Of a stretch of 64,000 nucleotides of DNA, positions 27,201 to 37,592 are shown piece after piece. Under the pieces are notes generated by a model. That model had not been told where the DNA came from. It saw nothing but the letters and a program-made list of their open reading frames with translations, and searched no databases. The stretch is from Lutjanus erythropterus. Its lineage: Eukaryota > Chordata > Actinopteri > Lutjaniformes > Lutjanidae. The stretch is from the NCBI GenBank assembly GCA_020091685.1, contig CM034599.1:27279922-27343921 (forward strand), in the 5' to 3' direction. Numbering within the stretch: the stretch's first letter is position 1; every line of letters begins with the position of its first letter. Position numbers and translations under genes: made by a program.

Positions 27201-30200
27201 TTCTCCGGCTTCCTCCCACAGTCCAAAGACATGCATGCTAGGTTAATTGGTGACTCTAAATTGCCCGTAGGTGTGAATGTGAGTGTGAGTGGTTGTCTGT
27301 CTATGTGTCAGCCCTGTGATGAACTGGCGACTTGTCCAGGGTGAACCCCGCCTCTCGCCCAATGTCAACCCTTACGGAATAAGCGGTTTCAGAAAATAAA
27401 TGAATGAAGTCCCTGTCTGACTGACACCGACTTTCATCACAAGTGTCACATTAAATCATATTATACATGCTAGAATCAGATTCTACGTGTAAGATTTAAT
27501 ACACTGGAAAAAAAAGTACAATACAAATATAAAGTGAACAGACTGCAAAACAAAGACTTACATCCAGCTCTTCAAAGTAGTGGTTCAGGAGGACAAGCTC
27601 AGGGTCGGCCCCAGGAATATGCTTCATCACCAGGTTATGGCTGAGGTAGTGACGGTCAAGGAGACGAAATGCTGGAATATTTACAGAGTGCAAATTATAA
27701 ACAGACATATTTACTAACAAGTGTGAACAGCAGCGTATTTGAGTCAAAGGATACTAAAGAGGAATATCCTGGACCACAAAGGCTTTGACCTGCAGACAGA
27801 GACAGAAGTAGGATTAATGTTTTTCACTTAGCGCTGGTTTCACTGAGGGAGACTATGTGAAAGTCGAGATGTGAAACGTCAAATGTCTCAGTGAGCAAAA
27901 CACTTTTAGGCAGGGATTATGCTTCAGTCTGCCTCAGACACTGGAGCTCAGTGTCTTGTCTGTTTTTGCTGATTACATAACAGAGGGGTACTTACCTCTC
28001 TGAGCCTGTTCAGCTGTCATCCACCACATGTCTGGAAAGAGAAGATACAGGAAAAGGTTAGGAGAAACTCTTAAAGTGTGACAGCACATGGATTAGGAAC
28101 AAGATAATTGACATATTTCAGCCACACAAATGTGTCTGCTACATATTTTTATTGCGCTCAGTGATGGAAGAAGTATTCAGATCTGTCAACTTAAGAAAAA
28201 GTACTAATACCAATACTGTACTACAGGTATCGCATTTAAAACCTTAAGTAAAAGTATGTGAGTATTATCAGCTAAATGTACTCAAAGTATGAAAAGTAAA
28301 ACTCACTGTGCAGTGAAATGATCCTTGTCAGTGTTTTACTAGTTTATCTGATATTTTTTTATTTTAAAAAATGGTGGATGGTGATTTATTAATATAACTA
28401 CTGCATTAATGTTTATGTTGCATTTTACTGCTGTAGATGTTTATGGTTGAGCTAATTTTAACTACTTTACTGTTGGGTATTTTCTACAGCAATGCATCAT
28501 GGGACACCTTTCTCTCCTATATTTACTCTCTAACTTTAATAGAAACTTAATTCGATCAGTACCGCTCTATATATATCAATAATATCAATCAAGGAAGAGT
28601 ATTGTGAAGTTCTCAAATTAAGAACAATTATGGGAGACTGGGGACTGTTGTAACATGGGATTAATTGTAACACTGTCAGTTTAACAAATCAGAAAAGAGC
28701 TGCAGTGATGTCATCAATATCATACCATCTTCTTACTGAGCTCACAGGAGATGTGTCATGTCTCTGTAAGCAACAATGAAGATTTTTTACAACAAAAAAG
28801 AGAGTATTTTTTTTTAAAATGAAGATTATTTCTTGCTTAGCGTTGATGTATTATAGATAGAATAGATAGATAAATAGAATAGTTTGACTTACATACTGAA
28901 AAGTAGCAGTTTCTTTTGTGTAATTTGATGCTTTGCATTCATGCTACCTTGAAGCCCACATGCTAAATCAGTTAGCTATGCATTGGTTTCTCAAGGTGAG
29001 GACAGTTTTAATAGTTCATTAAAATGATGAGAATTTCACACACACAAGTGTTTTTGGCTAACTTTATTCAAAACTGTATTTATTCTTCACTTCAGTTCTT
29101 TAATAAATTGGATGGTGTGGATCTTAAACAAGAAATTACATCAGTCCCTGATTTTATAACTCAACCCAATAGAGGGGTAGGTTGTAACAACATAACTCTT
29201 TGTATCTGACATTATCTCACATAATCTGTGATTGTGTTGTAGACGTCCAAGTTAGTTTTATTTGAAGGAGACATATACAGGTAATGTATATCAAAAGTTT
29301 GACAGTGCAACCACTGAGTTGCTGATGCTCAAACAAAAAGGGTTACTACCATCCCCGGTCTCCCCTACCTCAAAATACAGTACTTGAGTAAATGTACTTA
29401 GTTACATTCCACCTCTGTTTGTGCTGCAGTTTTTGGGTCAGGTTCCTTGTTGGAAAAACACCTCAGTGAGTCTCAGTTATGTTCACGTGTCAGTGCAGCA
29501 TTCAATCCTTTGTGCAGAGCATAGATTCAGGTAAAGGCTCCTGGGAAAGACGCCTGGCCTGGAAATGTGAGCCTCAGGTATTGAGTAGCAGGTGTGACTA
29601 ACACAACAATCGTAACAGATAACAAGCTTTTCTTCAGTGATACTGGCAGGGTGATGTGATGACACCCTGAGGGAAAAGTGCATCTTTTCTCACACAAAGA
29701 AGGGCTGGGTTACGGAAATTTTTGTGCATGAATCCCACCTCCAGTTACACCCTCAGTGCCTTTTCAGCTAAAACCTCATTTTGTTCTACATTTTTCTACA
29801 TTTAATAAAATACATATATTTATGGATGGCTTGCTGTATGGGCCTACTGGACACAGGCATCAGGGCAGCCCTCAGCCAGACTGTCTGTTAAAGTTTCTTT
29901 GTGAAAATCAATCATATGACTACAAAGAGACACAAAAGTGCTGCAAAAAGACACAAAAGTGCTGCAAAAAGACACAAACTACCACTTAGAGATGACAGAG
30001 ACTCATAAATCCACTTCAAAGAGAAACAAAATTACTGTAGACACACAAAACTATCACAAAGAGACAAAAACTATCACATAGACACAAAATGACTACAGAG
30101 ACACAAAAGTACCATACAGATATAGAAAAAAACACCACAAACAGACACAAAAGAGCTACAAAGGCACATACAACAACTACAAAAAGACACAAATGCATGA

Positions 30201-31061
30201 CAGGGACATAAAACAACTACAAAGGGACATAAAACTACCACATGGAGGCACACAGTGACTACAGAGACAAAACAGTACCACAAACAGACATAAAAAAAAA
30301 TACCAAAAAGACACAACACAACTACAAATGGACACAGAACTGTCATAAAGAGATACAGAAATACTACAAAGGGACACACAACTTTTACAAACACAAAACG
30401 AACACAAATAGACACACACTGACTACAGAGACACAAATACACTACAAAGAGACATGAAAAACTACAAAAAGACACAAAACAACTCCAAATGGTGACACAA
30501 TTATTACAGACACAAGAGACATGAAGTGACACTACAGGGACACAAAGGTACTACAAAGAGACACACACACACCCCAAAAAAAAACATCACAAAGAGAAAA
30601 AAGGACTGTGATGAGACACAAAAGTACCACAAAGAGACATAAAACGACTACAAATTGTGTCTTTTAAATCTGGGTGTGTTCCTATAAAGAAGGGGTTGGG
30701 GGCTGTTCACATGTCGGTGCCCAGGGCCCCGCTGTCTCATAACGCGTCCCTGCATGTGTTGTAATGTCTACACAGCCTGTGTGTCTAACTGTACTGATGA
30801 CGCTTGGAGATTCCTCGAGGAGAAACACTCACGCATGCGCCCAGCTGAGAAATTTAGGGGAAAAACGCGTCCATTGAGTCAAATAAGACTCAGGAAATGC
30901 ACTCACAGCCGATAACCCAACCTGCTGTCGCGAATGAATCGTAATACAACGGAGACTTACTGTACCTCCACCCTGGCTTTTGCAAGCCCCTCCAGTTTCT
31001 TCAGATCCACATCGTAGGCCGATGCGCAGTGAAGCAAACTGGCCAACACGATCAGCCACAT
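24060..31061 (-). CDS. selenom: Selenoprotein M
   Basis: This is a thioredoxin-fold selenoprotein of the ER lumen, linked in the literature to redox and calcium handling. Five coding exons on the minus strand, 31061-30966, 28031-27996, 27789-27755, 27640-27562 and 24290-24060, give 158 residues (human about 145). Residues 1-15 form a signal peptide ([15 protein letters not shown]). The redox motif CGGU is at residues 34-37, with U encoded by TGA at 28017-28019. [20 protein letters not shown] is almost invariant in the family, followed by [18 protein letters not shown]. The tail is longer than in mammals and ends in HTDL, a KDEL-like retrieval signal. The ATG at 31061 was chosen over an upstream in-frame ATG because it starts directly at the signal peptide. 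Confidence 0.95.
24291..24889 (-). other. selenom intron 4, first part
   Basis: AT-rich intron sequence with no exon or RNA gene recognised. Confidence 0.5.
24890..25265. repeat. 'Gatat' repeat in selenom intron 4
   Basis: Rich in ATATTGATATATCGATAAAT and GGTATCCAATATCAATATTT palindromes. It resembles the teleost 'cgatat' interspersed elements also found near 37900, 41750 and 43950. Boundaries are approximate. Confidence 0.45.
25266..26429 (-). other. selenom intron 4, middle part
   Basis: No exon or RNA gene is seen. Text near 25905-25960 (CCAATCAAACGTTTGGAATC) resembles a generic transposon end, but no partner was found. Confidence 0.4.
26430..26960. repeat. Composite repeat with internal tandem array, copy 1
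   Basis: The left arm (AGCTAAAAACTCATTTTGTT, then GGGCCTCCTGGATACAGGCC) and the right arm (TCTGGGTGTGGTCCTATAAA, then AAGGGGTGG) are shared with the copy at 29760. Between them lies a degenerate array of units like ACTACAAAGAGACACAAAA, about 290 bp long. Confidence 0.7.
27058..27406 (+). mobile_element. SINE-like element with 10-bp target-site duplication
   Basis: The element opens GGGGCGGCACGGTGGTGCAG and contains an A-box-like GGTGCAGTGGTTAGCAC and a degenerate B-box-like GAGTTTGATCCC. The body holds TTTGCATGTTCTCCCCGTGT and ACTCTAAATTGCCCGTAGGT, and it ends with an AATAAATGAATG tail. The duplication AAGTCCCTGT lies at 27048-27057 and 27407-27416. The element is very common in teleost introns. 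It sits in selenom intron 4. Confidence 0.8.
27562..27640 (-). CDS. selenom: selenom exon 4
   Basis: The acceptor CTACCTCAG precedes C CAT AAC, completing Tyr from exon 3, and the donor is GAT|GTAAGT. The exon encodes [20 protein letters not shown] and YFEELD, the family signature. Phase 2 in, phase 0 out. Confidence 0.95.
27755..27789 (-). CDS. selenom: selenom exon 3 (35-nt micro-exon)
   Basis: Between GTCTGCAG and the donor TTTA|GTATCC. It encodes [12 protein letters not shown] with the last Tyr split across the next intron, matching human VKAFVTQDIPFY. It is only 35 nt long and is found by homology and phase. Confidence 0.92.
27996..28031 (-). CDS. selenom: selenom exon 2 (36-nt micro-exon with the Sec codon)
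   Basis: The acceptor CTCTTTCCAG and donor GAG|GTAAGT bound 12 codons, T C G G U Q L N R L R E. The TGA at 28017-28019 is the selenocysteine codon; it would be read as a stop by ordinary gene finders. Confidence 0.95.
28161..29416. repeat. hAT-like MITE ('aagtaaaagtact' family) with nested insertion
   Basis: The left end is CAGTGATGGAAGAAGTATTC (from 28159) and the right end GTACTTAGTTACATTCCACC then TCTG, giving short inverted ends CAGnGnTGGAA. The outer arms carry the typical TTAAGTAAAAGTA text. Another element (28632-29364) interrupts it. Confidence 0.65.
28632..29364. repeat. MITE-like element with GGGAGACYGGGG ends, nested
   Basis: GGGAGACTGGGG at 28632-28643 is matched by the inverse CCCCGGTCTCCC at 29353-29364. 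The interior has TTGTAACATGGGATTAATTG. A related single end lies at about 31689. No target-site duplication is obvious. Confidence 0.6.
29760..30745. repeat. Composite repeat with internal tandem array, copy 2 (expanded)
   Basis: The same arms as the copy at 26430 (AGCTAAAACCTCATTTTGTT, GGGCCTACTGGACACAGGCA; right arm AATCTGGGTGTGTTCCTATA) flank an array of about 740 bp of ACTACAAAGAGACACAAAA-like units. The apparent Val/Cys/Leu-rich minus-strand frames here are products of the array. Confidence 0.75.
30966..31061 (-). CDS. selenom: selenom exon 1: signal peptide
   Basis: Thirty-two codons from the ATG at 31061-31059, encoding [20 protein letters not shown] and [12 protein letters not shown]. 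The donor needed for frame is GAG|GTACAG. A stronger-looking GTAAGT lies six bases further and would break the frame. Confidence 0.93.
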
Positions 31062-31204
31062 GATGAAGTCTCCTCCTGGTCCACAGCGGGGGACAACCAG
31101 GACACTGCTCTGACCAGGACCGCGACCAGCTGCAGATGTTCGTAGGTGACTGAAGCTGAAAACAGGACGAAGAGGAGGAGGAGGAGGAGAGATGATGTGC
31201 AGCG

Positions 31205-31284
31205 ATGTCACGTCCGGACTTCTTGCCACGTCAAATATTTCTCCCCGAGGAGAGAGAAGGAGGCGGGCAGAGGACGCTCATTGG
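31205..31284 (-). promoter_or_regulatory. selenom: selenom promoter: CCAAT box, GC box, UPRE-like site
   Basis: Read on the minus strand there is CCAAT (plus 31280-31284), a GC box (plus GAGGCGGGC near 31259-31267), TGACGTGG (plus 31226-31233) and a second ACGT core GGACGTGA (plus 31207-31214). TGACGTGG equals the consensus bound by XBP1 and ATF6 in the unfolded-protein response, apt for an ER-lumen protein. Motifs are seen; function is inferred. Confidence 0.5.
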
Positions 31285-31779
31285 TTATCACCGAGATCCC
31301 CATCAAGATACTGTTAATCCCACAGATCTGATGTGCAAACTGTGGCTAATCCCTGCAGATGTTAACTGGAAAGAGATCACTTTATGCAACCACAAACAAA
31401 CAGAAAAACAGAAAAACTGACAATACTATTAATAATAAATATTAATTATCATAATATATATTCTTTATTTATTTAATGTGGTTGCAAGAAGTAGATGGTA
31501 AGTGTTCTGTTTTATATTTAGAAACAATGATGACAGCTACAGACAGGCTTTACATTTTAGGAGTGTGACAAATTGATCTTGAGACTAATGAGACGCTTGT
31601 GTTTAAGGTGGAGTTACCTGTGATTGAAAAAAAAAGTTAAAAGTCCCCTCAATAAATGTGATGTTCGTCAAGTTAAGTGATTTTATAGGGGAGACCATGG
31701 GCAATTGTAACAAGGGGCCATTGTACGCTTAATTCCACTAATAAGAAACAGTCTGTCTGAAACAAAGAGGTGAGTCCAC
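31285..31779. other. Intergenic, selenom upstream flank
   Basis: AT-rich, with a lone transposon-type end GGGGAGACCATGGGCAATTG at about 31688, related to the element at 28632. No gene is seen. Confidence 0.45.
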
Positions 31780-33098
31780 TTGAAGATCCAAGAGGAGTCA
31801 CTGACCATTTTACTCGATCAGCTCCAAGACGAGAAAGAGGACAAGTGGAGCTGTGAGAGAATATGCAGACTGAAGGCCCTGCTAGATGAGGCTCAGATCA
31901 AACATGTCTACTCTAAACAGGAACATATTGAGACTCTGAATGTACAGCTCAGAAAGACCAGCTTTATGCTGCTGAAAGCTCAGGGTGACCTTTAGCAGCA
32001 GACCTGCAACAGCAAATTGGAGAAAATGAAAGGAGAGAATGTGGACCGTCAAAATGAAGTGGAGTCATTGAAGTTAGAGGTCCGTGTTGAAAAGCAGCTT
32101 CAAGCAGCAGCTGAACACGACATTGAGGCAACCACTCAGTCCTTAAAAGTGCAGCTGTTTGACATTGACGCTGCAGAGTTTGAGGCTCACGAAAAAGCTG
32201 AACAGCTTGAGGCTGATCTTGCATTTGAGAGGGATCAAGCTCAGAAGCTGCGGGTGAATTTGAGCGAAATGGAAGAAGGAAACAGAAGGAAGAAGCAAAG
32301 ACACTGGAACGAGCCCAGGCCTCACATCGAGCCCAGCTCCAAGAACAGCAAGCAGAGAGCAGGAAGATTACATCTGCCCTGAAAACTGCAGAGGATCTCC
32401 TGGAGACTGAGCGCCTCCGCTGGTAGAAGGAGAACTATCTCCCTGCTGGACAATATGAAGAAATCCAAAGCTTTCTATGTGGCTCAACTCGATGAGCAGA
32501 AACAGGAAAACATCACTCTTGTGGACACTAAAGATGGATGAGCAGCAGTTGGAGAATCATCACATTGAATGCAGGTGGAAAAGTCATCCCTCCTTCAGGC
32601 CACAGAAAGACTGCTGCTGCAGACGAAGAAGACTGCTAAACAAGCCCAAGCTTCACATCAAGCCCAGCTCAACGAACAGCAAACAGCAACCAAAAATATT
32701 ACATATGACCTGAAAAAAGCTGAGGATCTTCTGGAGACTGAGTGCCTCCACTAACAGCAGGAGAAAAAGAAGATGCTGCAGGAAAAGGAGCAGGAGTTGA
32801 AGGAAAAAGGGAGCTCCATGAAGTTCCAACTGCAGGCCATTAAGAGTCAGATTACCAAAAAGAAAAAAAAAAGAAAAAGTGGTACGAAAAAACTCTTCAG
32901 TGCCTACTGCCACAATCCTGAATTCTATGCTCAGGGACAGGGACTTACTCAAACATATTTGTGCTTGAACACTTGTGACATTTGTTCCTGAGCTGGATCT
33001 CAAATGCACCACCATGGCAACACAATCAGCTATACAAAGAATATTCTTTTCACTTATATGAGTACAGTGTATATTTATACCTTGTACTTCTTAATAAA
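31780..33098 (+). pseudogene. Coiled-coil protein pseudogene (unidentified parent)
   Basis: A plus-strand stretch of about 1.2 kb reads as a heptad-rich, Glu/Lys/Gln-rich coiled coil but is broken. The frame from 31780 meets an in-frame TAG at 31993-31995. It continues in the same frame to about 32280 and then shifts by one base near 32270-32295. Further stops follow near 32425, 32538 and 32752. Two segments about 340 bp apart are alike (QASHRAQLQEQQAESRKIT and QASHQAQLNEQQTATKNIT, each followed by AEDLLETE), showing an internally repeated parent. There are no obvious introns, and AATAAA lies at 33093-33098, so a processed copy is likely. The parent is not recognised; golgin- or rootletin-like proteins are possible only in general terms. 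Confidence 0.6.
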
Positions 33099-35223
33099 AA
33101 GGAATTATGTGTTACAACTCCATGAGACAGTGTTAAGCTGTTTTGGAAGAACAGTAAGCAGTTTGTGATCTGAATGTGGTTTGATGAGTTGTGGTGGACC
33201 ATCAGACAGAGGAATACTGAGGGGATATAATGAGGAAAGCAGCAAAGATTAAGTTACCACAACCATCATGACACGTGCACACTGACTGACCTATATACTG
33301 CACAAAAACCTGTGTTGTTGTTGTCAGTGTGATTCATTGCAGGACGAGAAGAGAAAGGTCTCACAAGAACAGGCCCATTGAAAGGGTGAAAAAAAGAAAA
33401 GAAAGTTAAGGTTTTAGTATTGTACCCAACAATATTCAACTTGTAATTGGGCCAAAATACAGCATTTTTATGTTTTGCAATTATGTACTGTATAATAAAT
33501 TATATTAATTATAAATTAATCACTTTTTATGATATAGCAGTGCTGTAAATCTCTCAGTGTATCACAAAATCTAGTCCAGAAAAAACAAAAAACATACACT
33601 CCAGTAGGTTATAGTCAATATTACATCACTTTTGAGTGCTTTAAATAGAAATGCCGTGAGTTATTTCCCATCATATGAGGACACAGTATATGGGTGTATG
33701 TGCACTAAGCTATTTTTAACACATCCTGCAGTATTTAATGTACTGTACAGCTTCCTACAACAAGCTTTGGCCTCAAAGGTCTCTCACACACGTACACGAT
33801 TGTACAGTTTTTGGGTCACTGTTTCATAAAGGCTGAAGGCATCGAGGAGGTCGTGGAGACTGATGAGGTGTCCTCAGGTGTTGCTGTGGCAACACCTTAT
33901 CCCATGCTTTGGCTCAGTGTAGAGGTGCTTCCTAGAAATAAACTGGTATCATAATATAAACTCTTTATTGGCAGGCATACCAGCTAAATCTTTATTTAGA
34001 CATTTTAAGAGCAGTGATTATAATAATGTTCTGTGTTATAAATAATCAGCTATCAAACATCTCTGATGGAGGGTGAAACAAAGAAAGCTGCTGTTTTACT
34101 ATATGGTCCTGGACTCATACTGAAGAACTTTGAGTCCAAATTTCCAGTCTAATTGAGTGAGTGAAACTTAATTTAATCCCAGTGAAATAGGCACATTCAT
34201 GTTTCTAGAACCTGCTTTGTACTTATGAATCTGTCCCTGCCCAGTCTTAAATCCTAAATTAAAGACTTATTATCACCAGAGGTGATTCCAGAGCCTGAAG
34301 GGTAGAAAATTTCATGGGGCTCCTCTGACTATTATGGTGTAACTGTAAAAGAGCATGATTAGTCAACCTGCTCTGCAATCAGAAAATAGTTCCCTGTGTT
34401 GGGGACCAAGCAGTAAAAGCAGGGAAGATGCTTAATTTTAGAACTTTAAGCCAAAAATAGCCAAAAATATTAACTCTGAACTGAACAAACCTGACCTCCC
34501 AAATGAGACAAATGAAGGGGTATATATACACATAGGCTAGCTTACATGCACTAAATGCAGGGGGGAAACCATAACTCCATATCATTTTAAAAACCCCAAA
34601 TAAACCCAATAAAGACCAAAAAACAGACAATATTTAAAAATACTTAATACCAATATCACCTAAAACCCAAAAGAAATGTCCACACGCTACTTTGCTTGAA
34701 GTCTCTGTAGTTCAGAACTCCCCTGCTCAGCACTGGGAGTTGGCACCTTCCACTTCCTGGCTTTCAGCATTAAGGGCTGCCTGAGGCCCCGCCTCCCCCT
34801 TTAGCCAGGCAACTCAGCAGCAGAATGTGGAGAGCAAAGAAAACAGGTAAGAAACATTAGTAATTCAAAACCTCTGCAAAAAACAAAAAACAAAAAAACA
34901 ATGACCATGAAATGTTACCTGAATTGTGTGCACTTAAATTGGAAATACAGTGTCATTAAGGAAAAAAATAAATAAACATGTTTAACCAAAAACTGTGTCT
35001 TATGATTTCTTTGAAATGATAAGGAACGTCACTAACACTGTATAGTGCTGGTTGCTGATGGAACTGTCACACCCTGATTGTTTGGATAGAGGTGTAAAAA
35101 TCTTCATACTTAGAAAAAATTACCATTTTAAGTGAGGTTTCACTCTCCACCAATCAGTCAATGAAACCTTGTATATATGAGTAAAACCTTTCAGCACAGC
35201 ATAGTATATGACATGTATTTAGA
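33099..35223. other. Intergenic, AT-rich, no gene seen
   Basis: Nothing with homology or splice structure is visible. Short frames are scattered and unsupported. Confidence 0.5.
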
Positions 35224-35420
35224 GCTGCGATGATTAACTGATAAATTGATTAATTAATTGCCACCTATTTTGATCATCGATTAAACATAAAAAAAAAGTC
35301 AAACTTCTCTGATTTCAGATTCTTAAATGTAAATATTTTTCGGTTTCTTCACTCCTCTCTGACAGTAAACTGAATACCTTTGGGTTGTGGACAAAAGACA
35401 TCTGAGGATGTCAGCAGTGA
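35224..35420. repeat. Family B 'attaat' MITE-like repeat, copy 3 (partial)
   Basis: The left part only: GAGCTGCGATGATTAACTGA, ATTTTGATCATCGATTAAAC, AATACCTTTGGGTTGTGGAC. The right end is missing. Confidence 0.55.
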
Positions 35421-37019
35421 GCACAAACCTGCCTCTTTAAGGTCCTGGAGCAGCTCTAATCCTCCATCGATCCAGAACAGGATACATATGACTATTGTAA
35501 TAGTGCAAGTTACTTTGAATTAAAACAGTTGTTTTAGTTTGTGACTAGTTATGGGCCTTTTAATATTTATTCATTTTATCTAATAACTGGCCCTTGTCCT
35601 CCTGTCATTTTGCAAAAGTGGCCCTCAGACAAAACAAGTTGAGTGTCCCTGGTTCACAAAAAGTTAAGACTTTCAAAAAATGAGCCAAATCGCTTGAGAA
35701 AAGCTGGAAATAATTAGCTATTATTTTGTAGTTGTTCATCATGAAGATGTAAGTCATTAGTCAGATAAAATATGAGAGTAAGAGATTTATGGGTGAAAAA
35801 GAAGAAAATTGTCTCATTCAGCTTTCTTGTCATGTGATTTCTTCATAATGCTTCTTGGCATGTGGCATACAAAGGCCTTTTAAAACAGTGTCCATATTTC
35901 AGAGTGACTCGTCCCAGATTATCAAATTCCGGCAGATTTCTTGATTCTTTTTGCATTTTTGCATTGATTTCAGTTAGCCAGCATTACATCTGGCCAATAA
36001 AAACCCCTTTGGCTAATTCTGGCACATTTACAGTAATGTTTATTAATGTGCACTGTCCTTGTTGTAATTCATGAATTAATTATGAATTTTAATTAATTAA
36101 TACACAAACTGACAAAATAATCAAACATTCTGTCGTCCTTTATTCAGCAAAGATCATCAAATTGTGGTTCATTACCCTTAGCTATGTGTAATTTCTTCAC
36201 AAAAATCTCATATTATACTTACTAAATGTTTCCATTTAAAATTCTTAATTTATTTAATCAAATTGAGTAATCTAGGATAATTAATTTCATTGAATAATAA
36301 TTTAATATTTATTTATATATTAAAATGTTTTATATATTCAACATTCTGTCTGTATCTATTATCATTATGACAAATGTCACCAGTTATAATTATCAAGGAT
36401 GACATAATATAAATACATAATAGGCTGTAAGGAATCAACATAATACATGATAACCTGCATATTAATCTCTTTTGAATGACAGTGTGTGTCTTGTAAATTA
36501 ATCAAATATTTATTTACAGAGCCTGCTGACTTTTACCATATCATTACATCAGTGTAAACCATTTTTAAAAAGTCACGTCGTTGTCTTCATAATAGCTATT
36601 GTACTTTCATTAAAGAAGAAGAAAAGAAATATATATATATACAGTGGCTTACAATATGTTAATTATCAGAAATTAGTAGATGTAAGAAATGCACTTGTGT
36701 CATTTAGTGGTCAGAGATTCATTAAAATGCAAATAGTCCCATGCTGCTACCTGCTGCCCCTTCCACCTGGAGTAGGTAATGGCTGAATTTTCATTTTTGG
36801 GTAAACTATCCCTTTAAGTAGGAGTAAAAACAGCTAAAAGGTGCGCTACTAGTTCATTAATTATAGTTATCTTAGCAGTTGTAATCTGTTACTTCCATCC
36901 CTCTTTATATCTACTAACAAAACTTTTTTTTTTTGATAAATTGTCATTTAAAAGAAGCTTCTATTTAATCTAAAGGTGAAACATACACAACTTGCATGCT
37001 GCTCTTACGTTACACCTGC
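35421..37019. other. Intergenic, very AT-rich, no gene seen
   Basis: A transposon-end fragment lies at about 36785-36820 (TTTCATTTTTGGGTAAACTA, then TCCCTTTAAG). Otherwise no feature is supported. Confidence 0.5.
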
Positions 37020-37592
37020 ACTTCTCCACACCGACCACCTAGGCGGCAGTAGTGCTTCATCATAGACTGTGAGCGTCAGAGACGGACTTCACAGTAACCA
37101 TCAGCCTGAACATCGTTGGCAGGCAGGAGCTGCTCGTTTACGGAAGCGTGTCGTCCCCGGACGTCTGCCTTAATTTGAAGGGCACGAGGAAGGAGCGAGG
37201 GACAGACAGGCGGGCAGGGAGGCGCGCCGCGATCTGCTGCCTGTGTCTTTAAACGCAGCAGGAGGAGACATTCGTGGCTCTGTTGAGATGTAGTCTGCCT
37301 GGCAAATCTGTCGCCAGCATCGCTCCAGACCCACCTGCTCCGGCTCACTGTCATCACCCCGACCCCGCCGAGGACGCACGGAAGGAGGGAGGGAAGGAAG
37401 GAAGGAAGGGGCTAGGATGCCGATGGTTTCATCGGGGAGGCGACTGGAAAGGAAAGTTCAGCGTGTTTTCAGTTAACGTTTCATAGAGGGGGGTAAATTC
37501 ACACCGAGGCACACCGATCTCTGCCCCTGCAGGAACTGTTTCCTCAAGATCCGTCAGCCGTTAAAACCCACAACCAAGAGGGACCAAAACAG
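37020..37592 (+). promoter_or_regulatory. inpp5j: inpp5j promoter region and untranslated first exon
   Basis: This is a GC- and CpG-rich island in an AT-rich background (GGGAGGCGCGCCGCGATCTG, CACCCCGACCCCGCCGAGGA). It ends in a good donor, ACAG|GTAAAG, after 37592. The next acceptor on this strand that leads into coding sequence is at 46366. A short GGAAG run lies at about 37381-37409. A 70-codon frame at 37274-37486 would be an upstream ORF if transcribed. That this belongs to inpp5j is inferred from position and strand. Confidence 0.5.

Noticed and set aside
30016-30532. Val/Cys/Leu-rich minus-strand frames that look like membrane proteins
   Set aside because: They come from the ACTACAAAGAGACACAAAA tandem array, whose complement encodes hydrophobic residues.
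31062-31229. Upstream in-frame ATG for selenom (MARSPDV...)
   Set aside because: It would place 56 residues before the signal peptide and runs through promoter-like sequence; the ATG at 31061 starts directly at the signal peptide.
37274-37486. 70-codon frame in the GC-rich inpp5j first exon
   Set aside because: No homology is seen and the composition follows the CpG island; at most an upstream ORF.
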